From Timema cristinae (taxonomy: Eukaryota > Arthropoda > Insecta > Phasmatodea > Timematidae), in the NCBI GenBank assembly GCA_039000515.1, contig JBCFYV010000012.1, positions 31,612,821 to 31,676,820 on the forward strand: a DNA stretch of 64,000 bases, in the 5' to 3' direction. Numbering within the stretch: the first letter of the stretch is position 1; each line of letters starts with the position of its first letter. Shown piece by piece: positions 23,901 through 34,400 of the stretch. Both the position numbers and the translations under genes were made by a program. The notes under the pieces were generated by a model. The model was not told the origin of the DNA, did no database searches, and worked only from the letters and a program-made list of their open reading frames with translations.

Positions 23901-26210
23901 TCCATTAAAAAAATCACTCCTCAGTAAACTAGCCCTATCCTTAATTTGAGAGCAAGAGATGATTTTTTTTAATTCTCTAGATATAGGCCTAACCTAATGT
24001 ATAGTCTAAAATTTGAACAAAATCTATCAAACCGATTCAGATCTGTGGCCATAGACAGACATATCAATATACAGACATGGGGACAAAATTGTAAATCCAC
24101 TTTTTGGGTTTGGTGGCAAAAACAATGTAAAGCTTCATCCTAATCTCAAAGACAAAAATATTAATTATTGTAATATAGGCTTATGCCTAGTATTTTTTCT
24201 TTAACCTAGCTAAAAAGTAACTAGTCTAACTATTGTTGTATGTCTTGTTCACAAACACACAGGCTTACTGTTGTAAAATGGTATTATTACAACAAAAACA
24301 CAACCAAACAGTATTATTAATCACGATAAAAACAATTTGGCAGAGTCCAATTTTCAGAGGCTCAGGGCCTTTTAGAAAATACAAACTTTTGTTTTGCAGA
24401 CAGCAGTAATAAAATTTTACTAAGTTATGTTATTTTAGAGGTATTGATTATTTCTATTTAAAGTGGCAGATGGAGATCACTTAAAGGGATGTATTAATAA
24501 GTAATATAACGAGATTTTTATAACTGTCAGATAAGATCCTTTATGGATTACACCTTACAGATTCAAATTACATATAATAATTTTGTGATTATACATTGAT
24601 AACTTAACTCACCTGTGATAGGAAAATATTGAGCACTGCTTAAAGCAATTTGAGCACCAAACTAGAGTAAAGTTTCACCAACATAAGCCTTTTAGATAGT
24701 ACAATCGGGGTGGGGTTAGCTCTAAACAAAACCATTTAAAACCTCATCTTATAGTTAGGGACTAGTCATTATGATTTGTTAATATGTTTATATAAGCTAA
24801 CTCCACATTACACAACCTAACCTTCCACACATCTACCAATATAAGATAAGGTAACAGTAAGCTGGGTAATTCTTATAATCAACATTTAAAATTGCCATAA
24901 TTACAGTTTTTGTTTCTTTCAATTTTAGTTTTGTAACATGTTTCACTAATTGTTCAGGCTATCTAAATATTTACACTAACTAAAATAAAGGTACCATATG
25001 AACAAGTAAGGTGTGGGGATGACAGGCCTCCACCGTGGTTCGGATTCCACGTTAAACTGTAGGTCCTTCATTTCATCTCACAATCACCCTACCATTACAC
25101 ATTAGCGTAAGTGTGTATAACCCAACGGGTAGTAAGACGCGGTGCTAATAATAATAGTAATAATAACAATTAAGGTAGGATTTAGAGAAGTAGTCCCTAC
25201 CCAAATTTGGAAGGATAGTGGAAAATAGTTTGATTAAAATTCACTTCGGTAATCCTAACCAAGATTAAAACCTTGATATTTCAGTAATTTGCAATCCAGT
25301 CAATTGTGAAAGTGACACATCCTTAGAACAAGTAATCATCAAAGCAGTTTTTACTTTATTGACATGAATTGTGTTGGAGGCAGTTAACCAGTATGACATG
25401 AAGGATAATCATGTGTTTGAATGTGCATGCTATTGAGTAACCTCTGTCAAATACAAGAAACTATTTTTCATTATAACTGTCAGGTATACAAGTGTGTTAA
25501 TTGTGATTAATAATTTTGATTTTGTTGAACAATTACATACAATTATAAAAAGATATAATGGCGTAATAAATCAACTTTCTGAAATAGTAATAACATTGCC
25601 AAAATAAGTGTTAAATGTCATAAATTAACAATTACAGATTCAAGGAAGGGAAATTAACAAAGCAACAATATATATAAATGATCCTTGATATTATTTAACC
25701 AGGGACATTTAAACATTGAAGTACTTGAAAGATGCAGGTTTGTTAAGCTACATATTTTATTACTCAAGTGAAATTAAATGTTAGTAATGCTTGTCCTAAA
25801 TTGAGTCAAGTGTCTGATTTAAGATATATATCAACATGCTTTCCAATGTTACAACCACAGTAACTCAAACACTTAAAAAAGTTAAAACATACAATTAATA
25901 TATTGTAATAGAATTGAGAACTTATGGAGAGATAGAATTAGAAGATAGTTTGAAGTGGAGCATTATAATCAAATACAAAATGTATTAGATATTCAAAAAT
26001 GGTCACGTATGGTAAGTTTAACAGACGACATAAAAAAAAATTAAACAGCCGTTTTAATACTTAAATTTGTCATACAGACAGCCTCTTAAAATGTCTTGAG
26101 CGCAATAAAAAAAGTATCAAAAAATTCAAACTATATTAGTTGGGTGTCAACAGAGAAGTATATTTATAAATTGAAAGCTCACCCGCAACTACAGGAATAT
26201 TAGTCGCCAT
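8779..26210 (-). CDS. EIF2A: eukaryotic translation initiation factor 2A, N-terminal half (5 exons)
   Basis: eIF2A is a cytosolic WD40 beta-propeller protein that binds initiator Met-tRNA and the 40S subunit and supports non-canonical and non-AUG initiation. Five minus-strand exons (26210-26183, 17411-17267, 16422-16304, 9690-9591, 8954-8779) join in one open frame of 568 bases, 189 codons, at GT/AG borders with phases 1, 2, 1, 2 and 1. Recognisable family stretches are VRGSTGVSI near the start, [41 protein letters not shown] and [16 protein letters not shown]. The start codon sits in AGAAATGG, a good initiation context, and gives MATNIPVVA. The family protein is about 580 residues, so only the first third is here; it breaks off after CYIPG with a split codon. 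I found no following exon in 1-8778, so intron 5 exceeds 8.7 kb. All reading is direct; identity rests on family recognition. Confidence 0.95.
8955..9590. other. eIF2A intron 4
   Basis: This 636-base intron between exons 4 and 5 has GT/AG borders. It contains a degraded copy of SINE family D at about 9330-9490 and is otherwise AT-rich with nothing recognised. Confidence 0.7.
9330..9490 (-). repeat. degraded SINE family D copy
   Basis: GGAACAGTGGGAAGTCATTT, then GGAAGAACAAATCAAGTACAC, parallel the better copies at 11295 and 18560. The end TATTGTAGAGAGTGATGCCT matches the segment right of the MITE at 20505. The tRNA-like part is hardly preserved. Confidence 0.4.
9591..9690 (-). CDS. EIF2A: eIF2A coding exon 4
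   Basis: The exon is 100 bases, with acceptor CTTGTTTTCAG and donor GTAAGTT. It encodes [20 protein letters not shown] and continues to QKRQIGW. It corresponds to the propeller strand preceding the W.PSWS segment of eIF2A. Confidence 0.95.
11295..11475 (-). mobile_element. tRNA-derived SINE, family D
   Basis: On the minus strand GGAGATCAGGGTTTCAAATCC is a box B-like segment, followed by a body containing GGTTTTCCATTGTG. The plus-strand form GGAAAACCATTTAG...CACCTTAAGTA...GGGATTTGAAACC recurs at 18560-18712 and, more diverged, near 9330, 16005, 19960, 25176 and 44735. Confidence 0.6.
12515..12685 (+). mobile_element. SINE family A, 5'-truncated, inside the Tigger-like element
   Basis: It begins TGTGAATGCGGGGAATGCCA and carries the family-A body (GTGGTTCGGATTCCACG, ACTGTAGGTCCTTCATT) and tail (AACCCGAACGGGTAGTAAGA), ending in (AAT)n. 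The tRNA head is missing. Its position shows that it inserted after the Tigger-like element. Confidence 0.85.
12760..14328 (+). pseudogene. Tigger-type transposase pseudogene
   Basis: A DDE transposase of the pogo/Tigger group, related to the JRK/JRKL and TIGD proteins. It opens with a CENP-B-like HTH ([12 protein letters not shown], then in a shifted frame [15 protein letters not shown]). The CENP-B second DNA-binding part includes [11 protein letters not shown]. Catalytic motifs are [13 protein letters not shown] near 13250, [17 protein letters not shown] near 13600 and [18 protein letters not shown] near 13690, giving all three Asp. The C-terminus is acidic ([20 protein letters not shown]). 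Several frameshifts and stops (for example TGA at 13390) break it. Confidence 0.85.
15121..15279 (+). mobile_element. 3' end of a non-LTR retrotransposon
   Basis: The plus strand encodes [18 protein letters not shown], then [10 protein letters not shown] and a stop, a C-terminal pattern (A.DR..WR) common at the end of LINE ORF2. It is followed by (GAT)n at 15258-15278, a microsatellite-type tail like that of the minus-strand LINE at 60533. It is 5'-truncated to about 160 bases. Confidence 0.7.
15635..15850 (-). mobile_element. LINE reverse-transcriptase fragment
   Basis: The minus strand contains a diverged version of the RT segment MPYDSVDRNKVWKAMEDAE found at 62155-62403. The plus-strand string CCATTCTATCATGCCTTCTC parallels CCACGCTATCATATGGCAT of that copy. 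It is short and broken by indels. Confidence 0.5.
16005..16110 (-). repeat. degraded SINE family D copy
   Basis: The plus strand reads GGTTGAATTTAGAAGAAAAG, then GGAAAACCATATAGGAAAAA, matching the family-D body. The tRNA-like part is eroded. Confidence 0.4.
16304..16422 (-). CDS. EIF2A: eIF2A coding exon 3
   Basis: The exon is 119 bases, with acceptor TTTGTTTCAG and donor GTGAGA. It encodes [15 protein letters not shown], then [20 protein letters not shown]. The LEFSP and TWEPY turns are characteristic of this position in eIF2A. Confidence 0.95.
16423..17266. other. eIF2A intron 2, with degenerate short tandem repeats
   Basis: This 844-base intron has two blocks (about 16650-16740 and 16985-17235) made of loosely repeated 35-45 base units around ACAAACAC(N)ACTAATGGATTT. 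The segment between them (about 16755-16985) is less AT-rich and non-repetitive; its minus strand has a weak LINE-like look, but I could not fix a motif. Confidence 0.5.
17267..17411 (-). CDS. EIF2A: eIF2A coding exon 2
   Basis: The exon is 145 bases, with acceptor TTTTTCACAG and donor GTAAGT. It encodes [17 protein letters not shown] at its start and ends with [10 protein letters not shown]. It matches the first propeller blade of eIF2A, including the FAW(G/V)NG turn. It ends in phase 2. Confidence 0.95.
18560..18712 (-). mobile_element. tRNA-derived SINE, family D
   Basis: The minus strand reads CAGGCTCTTATGGTAAAGTT, a box A-like start, and GGAGGTCAGGGTTCAAATCC, a clear box B. The body continues to the left with GGTGGTTTTTCTTC. 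This is the best-preserved head of the family in the window. Confidence 0.65.
19643..19926 (+). mobile_element. tRNA-derived SINE, family A, full length
   Basis: The tRNA-like head has box A in TGGCGGTCTAGGGGTAAGG and box B in CCGGGGTTCAATCCTCGG, ending CCCGGCA. The body includes GTGAATGTGGGGAATGCCAG, GGTTCGGATTCCACGTT and ACTGTAGGTCCTTCATT; the tail is CCCGAACGGGTAGTAAGACG, then GCTAATAATAATAAT. Partner copies are at 12515, 25012, 42262 and 45131. Confidence 0.88.
19960..20560 (-). repeat. SINE family D copy split by a MITE
   Basis: The left part (about 19960-20084) reads GGGATGAGGAAGGTTTAATT and GAAACAATTTAGGAAAAACC. The right part (20505 to about 20560) reads TATTGCAAGAGTAGTACCTT, matching 9440-9465 of the copy in intron 4. 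The MITE at 20085-20504 separates them. Confidence 0.55.
20085..20504. mobile_element. Tigger/pogo-like MITE
   Basis: The ends CAGTAGGGCACCC and, inverted, CAGTAGTGCTCCC form a terminal inverted repeat, flanked by TA at 20083-20084 and 20505-20506. The element is 420 bases, non-coding, and contains (TCA)n at 20256-20286. TA duplication and CAGT ends fit a pogo-type non-autonomous element. Confidence 0.75.
21187..21497 (-). mobile_element. tRNA-derived SINE, family C
   Basis: On the minus strand the head reads GTGGTCTAGTGGTCATAGG (box A-like) and GAGGTCCCGGGTTTGATTCC (box B). The body runs left through CTTTCCAGCTTATCTGGGAA and GGTTAGACTCAGCCTGGTGT. No other full copy lies in the window. Confidence 0.7.
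21962..22537. mobile_element. hAT-like MITE with CCCTGACATTTCC subterminal repeats
   Basis: Ends CAGGGTGGCTATA and, inverted, CATGGTGGCTACA form the terminal repeat. Both subterminal regions repeat AATTCCCTGACATTTCC and TTTTCCAGGTTTTCC-like strings in opposite orientation. CAGGGTGGC-type ends are common in hAT elements. An 8-base target duplication was not found. A similar string occurs near 43565-43600 and near 59265-59310. The centre holds a tRNA-half palindrome. Confidence 0.6.
22261..22363. repeat. perfect 44-bp palindrome built from a tRNA 3' half
   Basis: Left arm 22261-22304 and right arm 22320-22363 are exact reverse complements around a 15-base spacer. Each arm contains the T-arm GGGTTCGATTCCCG, acceptor-like TGTCCAGGTG, then TCATTTTTC, a T5 run like a Pol III terminator. 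D and anticodon arms are missing, so this is not a tRNA gene. Confidence 0.9.
25012..25167 (+). mobile_element. SINE family A, 5'-truncated
   Basis: It starts GTGTGGGGATGACAGGCCTC and keeps GGTTCGGATTCCACGTT, ACTGTAGGTCCTTCATT and the tail CCAACGGGTAGTAAGACGCG, then (AAT/AGT)n. Immediately right, to about 25320, lies a poor SINE D copy. Confidence 0.82.
26183..26210 (-). CDS. EIF2A: eIF2A coding exon 1
   Basis: This exon holds ATG plus eight codons and one base (MATNIPVVA + G), followed by the donor GTGAGC. It is short, as expected for an exon holding only the leader before the beta-propeller. Joining to exon 2 makes a GTG codon and continues VRGST in frame. The 5' UTR continues to the right, but no core promoter element could be fixed there. 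Confidence 0.92.
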
Positions 26211-26529
26211 TTCTTATAGCCATGTGGATGGAATATCTCGAATATTTAATTGTTTCGAGATATCGAATTGGTTCCAAAATTAATCGTAGCAAGGTATAGT
26301 TTTATAATTCAAAAGGTAATTATTGCAGAGTTTAACTATTACTCTCAGAAATTACCAGATAGACCATTGGCTGTAAACATGTTATTAATTTTATCAGTAA
26401 TAAGGCTACTTATTAGATTATTACTTTAATAATCCTAATACTATTACATAATGTATCCACAATAATTTTAAATTGTTGCAAAGAATGGAATAAAATCGAA
26501 AGAGGCAAAGATGGCAGTATATATAAGTG

Positions 26530-27045
26530 TGATAAAAGCCAACATTGTTTTATGAATGTGAAGCGTGGGTTTGTCAGGAGAAACACAAAAGCAAGGTGAA
26601 TGCAGTTGGAATGAGATATCTAAGAAATGTGGTTGAAAAACTCGAATGGTCAAAGATAATGAATGGGTACTGAAGGAGTGTGGCTTGAAAGGGAATCCAA
26701 TAGGCCACTGTAAAAGAAGTGGCTTACGTTGGTTTGGGCTTTTTGAGAGGATGAGTATGTATTGAGTAACAAACCAATATGAAATAGATGAAGGAGGAGT
26801 GTATGAATCAAAAGGAAGAGGTAGGCCATGGAAACGTGGTTATATATTGTAGACAAATGTGTGAAAAGGAATAAAATAGCATGTATGATTCAGTGTACAA
26901 ATGTTCTTGAAGCTAAGGGAGTATGGAAGGTTAAGGAAGTTTGGAGAAAGTTAGTGAGGATGAATTAAGTATGTAGTTGTTTTTCTTAGCTATATTAATA
27001 GTTTCTTGCCTACCCCGTAAGGGAATGGCAAGATTAGGTATGTAT
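26530..27045 (+). mobile_element. non-LTR retrotransposon, C-terminal ORF fragment
   Basis: The plus strand encodes YECEAWVCQEKHKSKVNAVG, MRYLRN, CLKGNPIG and GLRWFGLFERM, in broken frames. The same string (HKSKVNAVGMRY, LKGNPLGKCVDK) occurs in the plus-strand LINE at 63300-63450, so both are one family. LRWFGHV-like motifs lie at the C-terminus of many insect LINE ORF2 proteins. The far right end contains CCTACCCCGTAAGGGAATGG. Confidence 0.75.
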
Positions 27046-28454
27046 GCATGAATTTATTAGTTCAATATTACTAGTCACTAGTAAGCTGTTTTATTTAATG
27101 ATTCAGGTCTTTAGAAATTTAGCTTGGTTGCTTACACTCCGTCTACCCCAAAGTATAAAATATATCTTTAAAGATAGCAGTCTCATCTTAGTTGATCACA
27201 ATATGACTTTGTCTTATAAGGTTCCATTCTTAAAATGATTATGTACTGGTCATCAACCAAGGGCTATTCTTGTACCGGCATGACACGTCACCAATCTGGC
27301 ACCACGTGTGAATTATTACCCTTGGCTACAGATAAGGAAAAAAAACGCCAGAGCCGCTAAGTTAAACGTGCTGCACTCCTTTTCGAGGCTTTACTCCTTC
27401 AACGTTGGGATCGCTAGGTGTGATCACAAGTGACTACAGCGCAATGAAGTGAGCATTTTTTTAAACGACACACTTAAAACTCAAATGTACTGGAAAGTAG
27501 ATACAAAATATAAGCTCCTCGGTTAACCTGTAGACTGGTGGTTATCGAGCAAGCTTCAGGTAGCCCCCTCCCCCGTCTCTACAACCCACCCACCCCAAAT
27601 GACTAACTAACATAATCCTGCCACACAAATAAGTTTACTCTGACTGCACATTACAAAGAAAACTTGAAACACAATTGACCTTTTATATTTTTTTAATAAG
27701 GGACTGGCTATCAACTGCAATTATTTAAAGGAGCATTGAGGAGAATTGCAGACGTCTAGAAATACCAATTTATATTAGAATTGGTTAGATATTTTTAAAT
27801 ATTGTTATCACAAAATGAAGGTGAAAGTTCTGACCAGTTAAATAGTTTAAATTTTAATTATAAAGTGTTTATTTAAATGTGTGATATCTTATATAGAATC
27901 GTACAAAACAATATCACAAATTGTGACCCTATCGAAACATGACTATTTAACAGAGAAAGGCTAAATACTAACCATGTGGCCACTAATGTAGGTCTATAAT
28001 TGCTATTTGATGCTATGTATTTAAAATCATTAATGTATACTTGAATTAATTTTAAAACTGGTATTTTCCCAGTGTAAATTAAATTCCCACACTCAAGTAA
28101 TTAAAGTTAAAACAAAAATATAGGATAGTTTAAATAGTTCTAAGAGTTTTTGTTATTTAAAATTACGTAGTAAACACTAAAGTTAAATCGTATTTTGTGT
28201 GAATACATGGATGAAGGCCGGAGAGTAACATAAAATATTGCAGACAAACGGGCCGGTCAGCTTTATCTCGTGGGTCTTTTGTATGAGAATCCTGGCTTAT
28301 CATTCGACCTTTGTCTGTTAATAAAATTAAATCAGTTTGAAAGTTTAATTAATCATATAGTATAGATAAAATTATGCATGGTTTATTGAAGGAATTATTC
28401 AACATATTATATACCCTACACACTATTTAACTTAAAAGTTAGCAAGGCTTCTTT
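27046..28454. other. intergenic, nothing recognised
   Basis: No gene or repeat family could be supported. A CACGTGTG site at 27302 and GC-richer sequence at 27250-27440 were noted but give no firm promoter. Confidence 0.4.
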
Positions 28455-28795
28455 TAATAATTACTAGAAATCCCGCACGGCGTTGCCTGTGACCCACTGG
28501 AGTATAATAATTATATAAGCAATCTTCCCCCCCTCCCCCCTTGGTGCCGTACCAATGAAACGTTGTTCTAAAACAGACAAACAATATTTTCTTCAAAAAT
28601 TTGTTTAAAATAGCCTGATTAAAAGAAATTGAAAATTTAAAAATCATGTTTCGAGGTGCTTTCAGACTCCCTTTCGTCCACCTATGTTAAAAATTTCAGA
28701 GCTCTGCGTGCCGTAGATTTGGCTGGGCATCACACACAACACACACAAACAACAAACACAGATAAACACTTCCTTTTATTATTATAGACTATGAT
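28455..28795 (-). repeat. dispersed retroelement-like repeat
   Basis: The left end reads ATCCCGCACGGCGTTGCCTG and the right end is CCTTTTATTATTATAGAC after a CACACAACACACAC stretch. The combination of a conserved CGGCGTTGCC core and a TTTTATTATTATAGA end is one I associate with short RTE/SINE-type repeats of insects. Family not confirmed. Confidence 0.4.
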
Positions 28796-29199
28796 GTAGC
28801 ATTGTAGCTTATAAAATACAGCTATAGGCTAGTCTAGTCCATTAAAGTATTTCATGTCACCTTTCAGAGTAAACCAATTGTAGGCTACATAAATATTATT
28901 TTGATACGTGAGATACAAAATAAATAAGTATCTCAAACTGCTTTCCTATTTACTATTCATTAATTCATTTATCTACAGTTAATTTCGACCAAATAGTCAA
29001 TTTCAACTGCAATTTAAAATACTTTATCTAAATATTAGAAGTATAAAGCAGAGCTATGAGGATTTATTATGTTTTCTCTCTCATATTAAATTAATATGAA
29101 TAATAATATTAACAAGAGTGTGTATGACGGGGATGAGACATTATTGCTTAAAATTCCAAACTACAAGGCCAATTTTACCTGTAGAGACAATAAATAATG
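28796..29199. other. intergenic, nothing recognised
   Basis: AT-rich sequence without a supported feature, leading into the satellite array. Confidence 0.4.
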
Positions 29200-30960
29200 T
29201 GGGGGAGTTTGTGGTTTTGTTAGAAGAGCTTAATGGTTTCAAAGATGGACATTTGAAATTTTTAGTAAAATTTACTTTTTGGATCTAGTAAAAAAGTGTG
29301 TTCAAAACTACCAAAACTAATATAAATAAATACATTCCAGGGTGATAGAAGATTGAAATTTTTCAGACAACCAATGGGATCATTCCAAATAATTATAGAA
29401 GTATGAACATTTTTGTTTAATAAGTGAGACCCTGGGACATATGGAAGGGGATATGGACGAATAAAAATCTTTTATGTGTGCTAAGAAATTTAAAATTTGA
29501 CAGTCGCTTAGGAGGTCAACTCCAATAACTAAATAAGTCTTAAAAATGGAAATTTCTAAATAATAGAAAAATTATCTTAGATATTTCAAAACTTATAGAA
29601 ACAACTAATTCCCAAAGTGGTAGAAAGTTAAAATGTATAAATAAAGTAAAGGACCGTGTCAAATTATTATAAGTCTGTACATTTTTTATTTGAAATGGGA
29701 CCCAGGGAAATAGGGAGGGTTGGGTGTGGGGGGCGATGTGTTAAAAAATAAAAACAACTATTAGCTGTGATAGAATATTTAAATTTGGCAAGTAGGTAGA
29801 ATGACCTTTCAAAATAACCTAATAAATCTTAATATTTGAAATTTATAAGTGGGGGTTGAATAAATGGTAGGAGAAAGGGCGGGCTCATTATTAAAAAAAA
29901 CAACATTAAACTATTATCTGTGTTGTAGAAAGCTTAGATTCGTTAGATTATTTTAAATAAACAAAACAGTGTGAAAGTCTTAGATTTTAAATTTAAACTA
30001 TGAGAAATAAGGAAGGTTTAAGCTACAGCTAGAAATAACTTTTGGGATTAGGTTAAAAATTAAAATTTGAAAGACAGGTAGAAATGAATTTCCAGATATC
30101 CTAATGAATGTTATAATTTAAAAATTATCAAAGTGGGTTGGAAATGTGGGTTAAGTGTTTAAAAACTTACAAAACTATTAGAAACAACCTCTTCTCAGTG
30201 TGGTATAAAACTAAAATTCTGCATAAAGGCAAAGATATCACTCCAAATAACAACAAAAGTACAAACATTTTAAAGTTTATAATGGGAGTCCAGGAAAAAG
30301 GAGTAGTTTATAAAAAATAAGTATGGTAGAAAGTCTATATTTTGCATGCTGGTAGAATTACGGCTTCAGTTAATCAAATAATTCTTAAATTTGAGATTTT
30401 GAAAGGGAGTTAGAGAAATGGGGGGGGGGGGGGAAGCTAAAAAATTTTAAACCTGTGTATAAACTACTTTTATGTGTGGTATAAAACTGGAATTCGTCAA
30501 GCAGAGATAGGGATCATCCAAATTAACTATAAAGTCTGAACATTTTAAATTTCAAAATGAGATTACAGGAAATAGGGAAGGAGTGGGCATGGGAGGGGTT
30601 AGAGGTGTACATGTAGGAGGTAGAAAATTCAAATTTGTCAAGAATGTATAGGGATAAATTCAAATAATCACAAATATATTTTAAATGTTAGTTATTTCTA
30701 AGGAGGCTGGTGATATAGGGGGTTTCAATTTTTTAAACTAAAAGACTAAACTACTTCTCAAAGTGTTAGATGATTGACATAAGTCAGGCGGGTTTGAAGA
30801 ACAACTCAAAAATTATCATGGCCTGAATTATTAAATTTAAAAATGAAGGCTCGGAAAATAGGGAGGGATGGTCCCCTCAAAATATTTACAAAGCTATTTA
30901 AATGCAATATTTTTATATGTCACCATGTAATTTTTAATAATAAAACAGGTTTGAGTCGCT
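29200..30960. repeat. diverged satellite array, ~142 bp units
   Basis: A marker of the form GGTAGAAAGTTAAAATTTG recurs at about 29344, 29480, 29620, 29770, 29926, 30048, 30200, 30325, 30477, 30619 and 30765, mean spacing about 142 bases. Units also share ATAATTATAGAAGT(C)TGAACATTT, AATAGGGAGGG and G-rich blocks, including a run of 13 G at 30420. Divergence between units is high, indicating an old array. It encodes no convincing protein. Confidence 0.75.
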
Positions 30961-31449
30961 AGATAGGGATACATTGTTCACGTCAATTCACATAAAAAGT
31001 TTCTCATCTAATGCTGCTATACTGATGACAGATATTCAACAACTGTTGATATCACCAAGTGAATGAAATTAAACTCTATAGTTCTATTGGAGCTATATTT
31101 ATTTATTTTGAACAAAAAAAAATTGATAAAAACCTGCATTTTCTCGCGTTTCATACACTCTTGAACAAATGGAATCTCAAAATTGAAGCCCAGGAAACGA
31201 TAGCGCATAAAATGTATACAAACAAAATATAACATTATTTACGATGTGATTAGGTTGACATTTGGTAGCCACGTAAAATATTATATAAGATAACCAAATA
31301 AAACTTAAAATTTAAAATTGGAATTGCTAGGAGAGTAAGGGGCCTTTAAAATTTTCTAAGCTATAAAATTCGATATGTTCCAAATGTGGGTACACTTTAT
31401 ACTAATTAAACCTCCCTCATCTCTATCAAAATAGCGTATTTAGTAGTAC
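30961..31449. other. intergenic, nothing recognised
   Basis: AT-rich sequence between the satellite and the hAT element, without a supported feature. Confidence 0.4.
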
Positions 31450-31490
31450 ATAAGCATTTAACTCGAACAAATATTAAGGCATGGTGCTAA
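31450..31490 (+). repeat. SINE A/B tail fragment flanking the hAT element
   Basis: CATTTAACTCGAACAAATATT, then AAGGCATGGTGCTAA, parallels the SINE tail ATATAACCCGAACAGGTAGT, then AAGATGCGGTGCTAA. The SINE is cut at the hAT terminus. Confidence 0.5.
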
Positions 31491-31491
31491 C

Positions 31492-34400
31492 CCGTGGCGT
31501 GCTGTCAATGGACTAGTAGGACTAGACTAGTCCCCAGACATTTTTAGTTTATTTATTTTGAGTTAAATTTTAACGGAAAATAAAAGCATAAAATAAAATC
31601 TATCTGTGTCTCAATTTGCATCACAATACTCAACAATATTTTAACTATTTTTTGCGCTGCCCCCACACCCCTTTCCCTCTCTACAATGACAACACACTAA
31701 CATCAGAAGCGCTGTCACAATACTCAATGATATTCCCGCTGCTTGCGTGGACCCCTTCCCCTCTCCCAACTAAAATCGGAAGCGCCCGAGTCTTATCGGC
31801 TATTACCGGGGAGAGGACTAGTTGAAGCCAGCCTAGTCCGTCTCTATAATAAGATATAGGCTAACACTTGGCGTTCTGTCACAGGTAAATGTAATTTTGG
31901 TTTGCTTCTTATAAGTGGTAGTGTTGTGGTTGTTAAGCTTATGTAATTGTTCCCATTGATGAAAGAAGTTTTAAAGTGTTAAAGTGTTCGATTGTCAATT
32001 TAGTTTGACAGTGTATGAAAGTGTGCACTATGGAAGGGGACTCGAATTTGAAAACTGTTCCCTCACAACACAGATTGGGGAAGGGACCTAAGACAAGTAT
32101 CAGGGTTAGTGAAGGTAGTTCAGTGGGATGTAGCAGTGCCGATCACCTTTCTCAATGCTGTGCTCTCGACCGATTATTCCCAGTTTAGTTTGGAGCCCTC
32201 ATTTTGAAGAAAAGCAGCAAGTAATAATGAAAGGTAGGTAAACTCCAGACATTTCTGCTAAAACAAAAATGAAAGACTATGCACGTCATTTCAAAACAGA
32301 ATATTATACTTCTTCAAAATGGTTAATTGCATGCAAATCAAGAAACAGACTGTATTGTTGGCCTTGTGTGTTGTTCGAAAAAAATCAGGGAGTGTGGGAA
32401 TAATAACGGATTCTGTGATATCAGCAATTTTCACAAGGCCAAGATGCGCCATGAAAAGACTCACTCACACCTATCCGCAATAAATAAATAAAAACTTTCG
32501 GGAAAACCAGAATAGATTTTCAACTGAGTGAGCAAAAAAGTTTAGACGTTTTAAAACATAATGCAGAGGTTGATTCAAACCGGGAACTAATGAAACGATT
32601 AATTTATGTGTGCTGTTTTTTGTCTAAGCAAGAGCTGCCATTTAGAGGTCACGACGAAAGGGAAGATTCCCTTAACTGGGGAAACTACATTGAAATTATG
32701 CAGTTACTTTCTAAATACGATAGTAAATTGGATTTTCATCTCCAGAGTAGGGGAGCGTTTAAAGGAACCTCCAACAAAATTCAAAACGACATCATTGAAT
32801 GTGCTGGTGATGTAATTTTCGATAAGATTAAGTCGGAAATAAATTATGCATTTTTACTAGCAATAATGTTAGATGAAACTACGGACATTGCAAAGCTCTC
32901 TCAACTTTTGACAGTCCTTCGATATGTGAAATATGGCCAAATATAAGAAAGATTTATTGGTTTTTTAGATGTCAGCAGTGATCGCACTACAATTATTTTA
33001 AGTGAGCATGTTTTTCGAATCCTTTCGAGTTTCAATTGTAAGCAAAAACTTGTAGCACAAGCGTATGATTGAGCCGCTACATTTTCTGGACATTTAAATG
33101 GTGTATAAAGGCTTGTGAAAAAGAGGTGCCCGGGTGCACTCTTCATCCACTGTTATGCTCACAAACTCAATCTAGTTCTTACACAGTCTGTGAATCATAT
33201 AACAGAATGCAAGATATTTTTTAAGACATTGAATGGCATTCCAAATTTCTTTTCACTTTCATCGAAACGCATTAACGCTCTTAATCAATCTGAGGTAAAG
33301 AATAGGTTTACAACAGTTGTCAGTACAAGGTGGAATTATAATTCCAGAATTGTGAACACGGTGAATGAAAATAAAACAGAACTCATACAGATTTTTGAGA
33401 ATATTGCTGAAAATCCAAAAGTTGGTATACTGATGCTTTCGTGACGGCTAAAGGGTATGCGTATGCTGAAGGTTTTTAGCAACATTTTTTATCTCACCTA
33501 CACATTATTCAAAATTATTCAAACCAAAACTTTCGTTGTGAAATACTGCATCGATAAAGTAAAAGAGACGATTTCTCACCTCAAAGATGCTAGAAACGAC
33601 TTTGAAGAGACGTATAGAAAATTAGAAGATGATGACAACGTGGAAGCTCCTAAGAAGAGACGTAGAGAAGATGGCTCATTGAATCCAAGAAATAAATATG
33701 TGCGTCTTTATTAAGAAATTATTGACACCATGGTTGGGTAAATGGAGCTGAGGTTTCAAGATCTTAATGAGCTGCAATTTATTGAACTGCTAGATTCAAA
33801 AAAATTTCAAAGCTTCAAATCTCGATTACCTGAATGTTTATTTTTGTCACTTAAGTCAAACTATGGTATTCTTTTCAACTTTGGCAATTTTCGGAGTGAA
33901 TTAATGTCAGTTTACAGACTATCAGACTTTTCAGATAAGATTGTGACTGAAATTATGAAGTTCCTGGAAGAAACAGACTTAGCAAAAGAAGCGTTCCAAG
34001 AAACATATAAATTGTGTTGTTTGATATCAACAATACCAGTAAGCACATCAACTGTTGAGCGCACCTTCTCTTGTTTGAAACGTATTAAGACGATTGTGCG
34101 TAACACCCAGTGTGAGAATAGGCTCTCCACAATTTCTCTGTTGTCAGTCGAAAAAGGCTTGCTAGATGAACTGCAGAGTCAAAAATCATTCTACGACGCT
34201 GTTATCGATAAATTCATTCAGAAAGGGGACAGAAGAATTGCACTAATATACCAATAAAGATAAGATTCAACTATTAATTTTTTATTTAATTGTTTAATTA
34301 TTTATGTGTTTATTTTTTCCATGTTTTGGTTTTATTTATTTATTTATGTATTTGTTTGTTTATTCCATGTCTAAATATAGTGAATCGGTTGGAGGGAGAT

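Larger units (their letters stand above)
17412..26182. other. eIF2A intron 1, repeat-rich
   Basis: This 8.8 kb intron holds SINEs (families A, C, D), a Tigger-like MITE and a hAT-like MITE. Bases 17440-18550, 18720-19630, 20570-21180, 21500-21960, 22560-25000 and 25325-26180 showed no gene. Of these, 17690-18130 is distinctly richer in GC. A run of 12 C at 23260-23271 and many A/T runs were noted. Confidence 0.6.
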
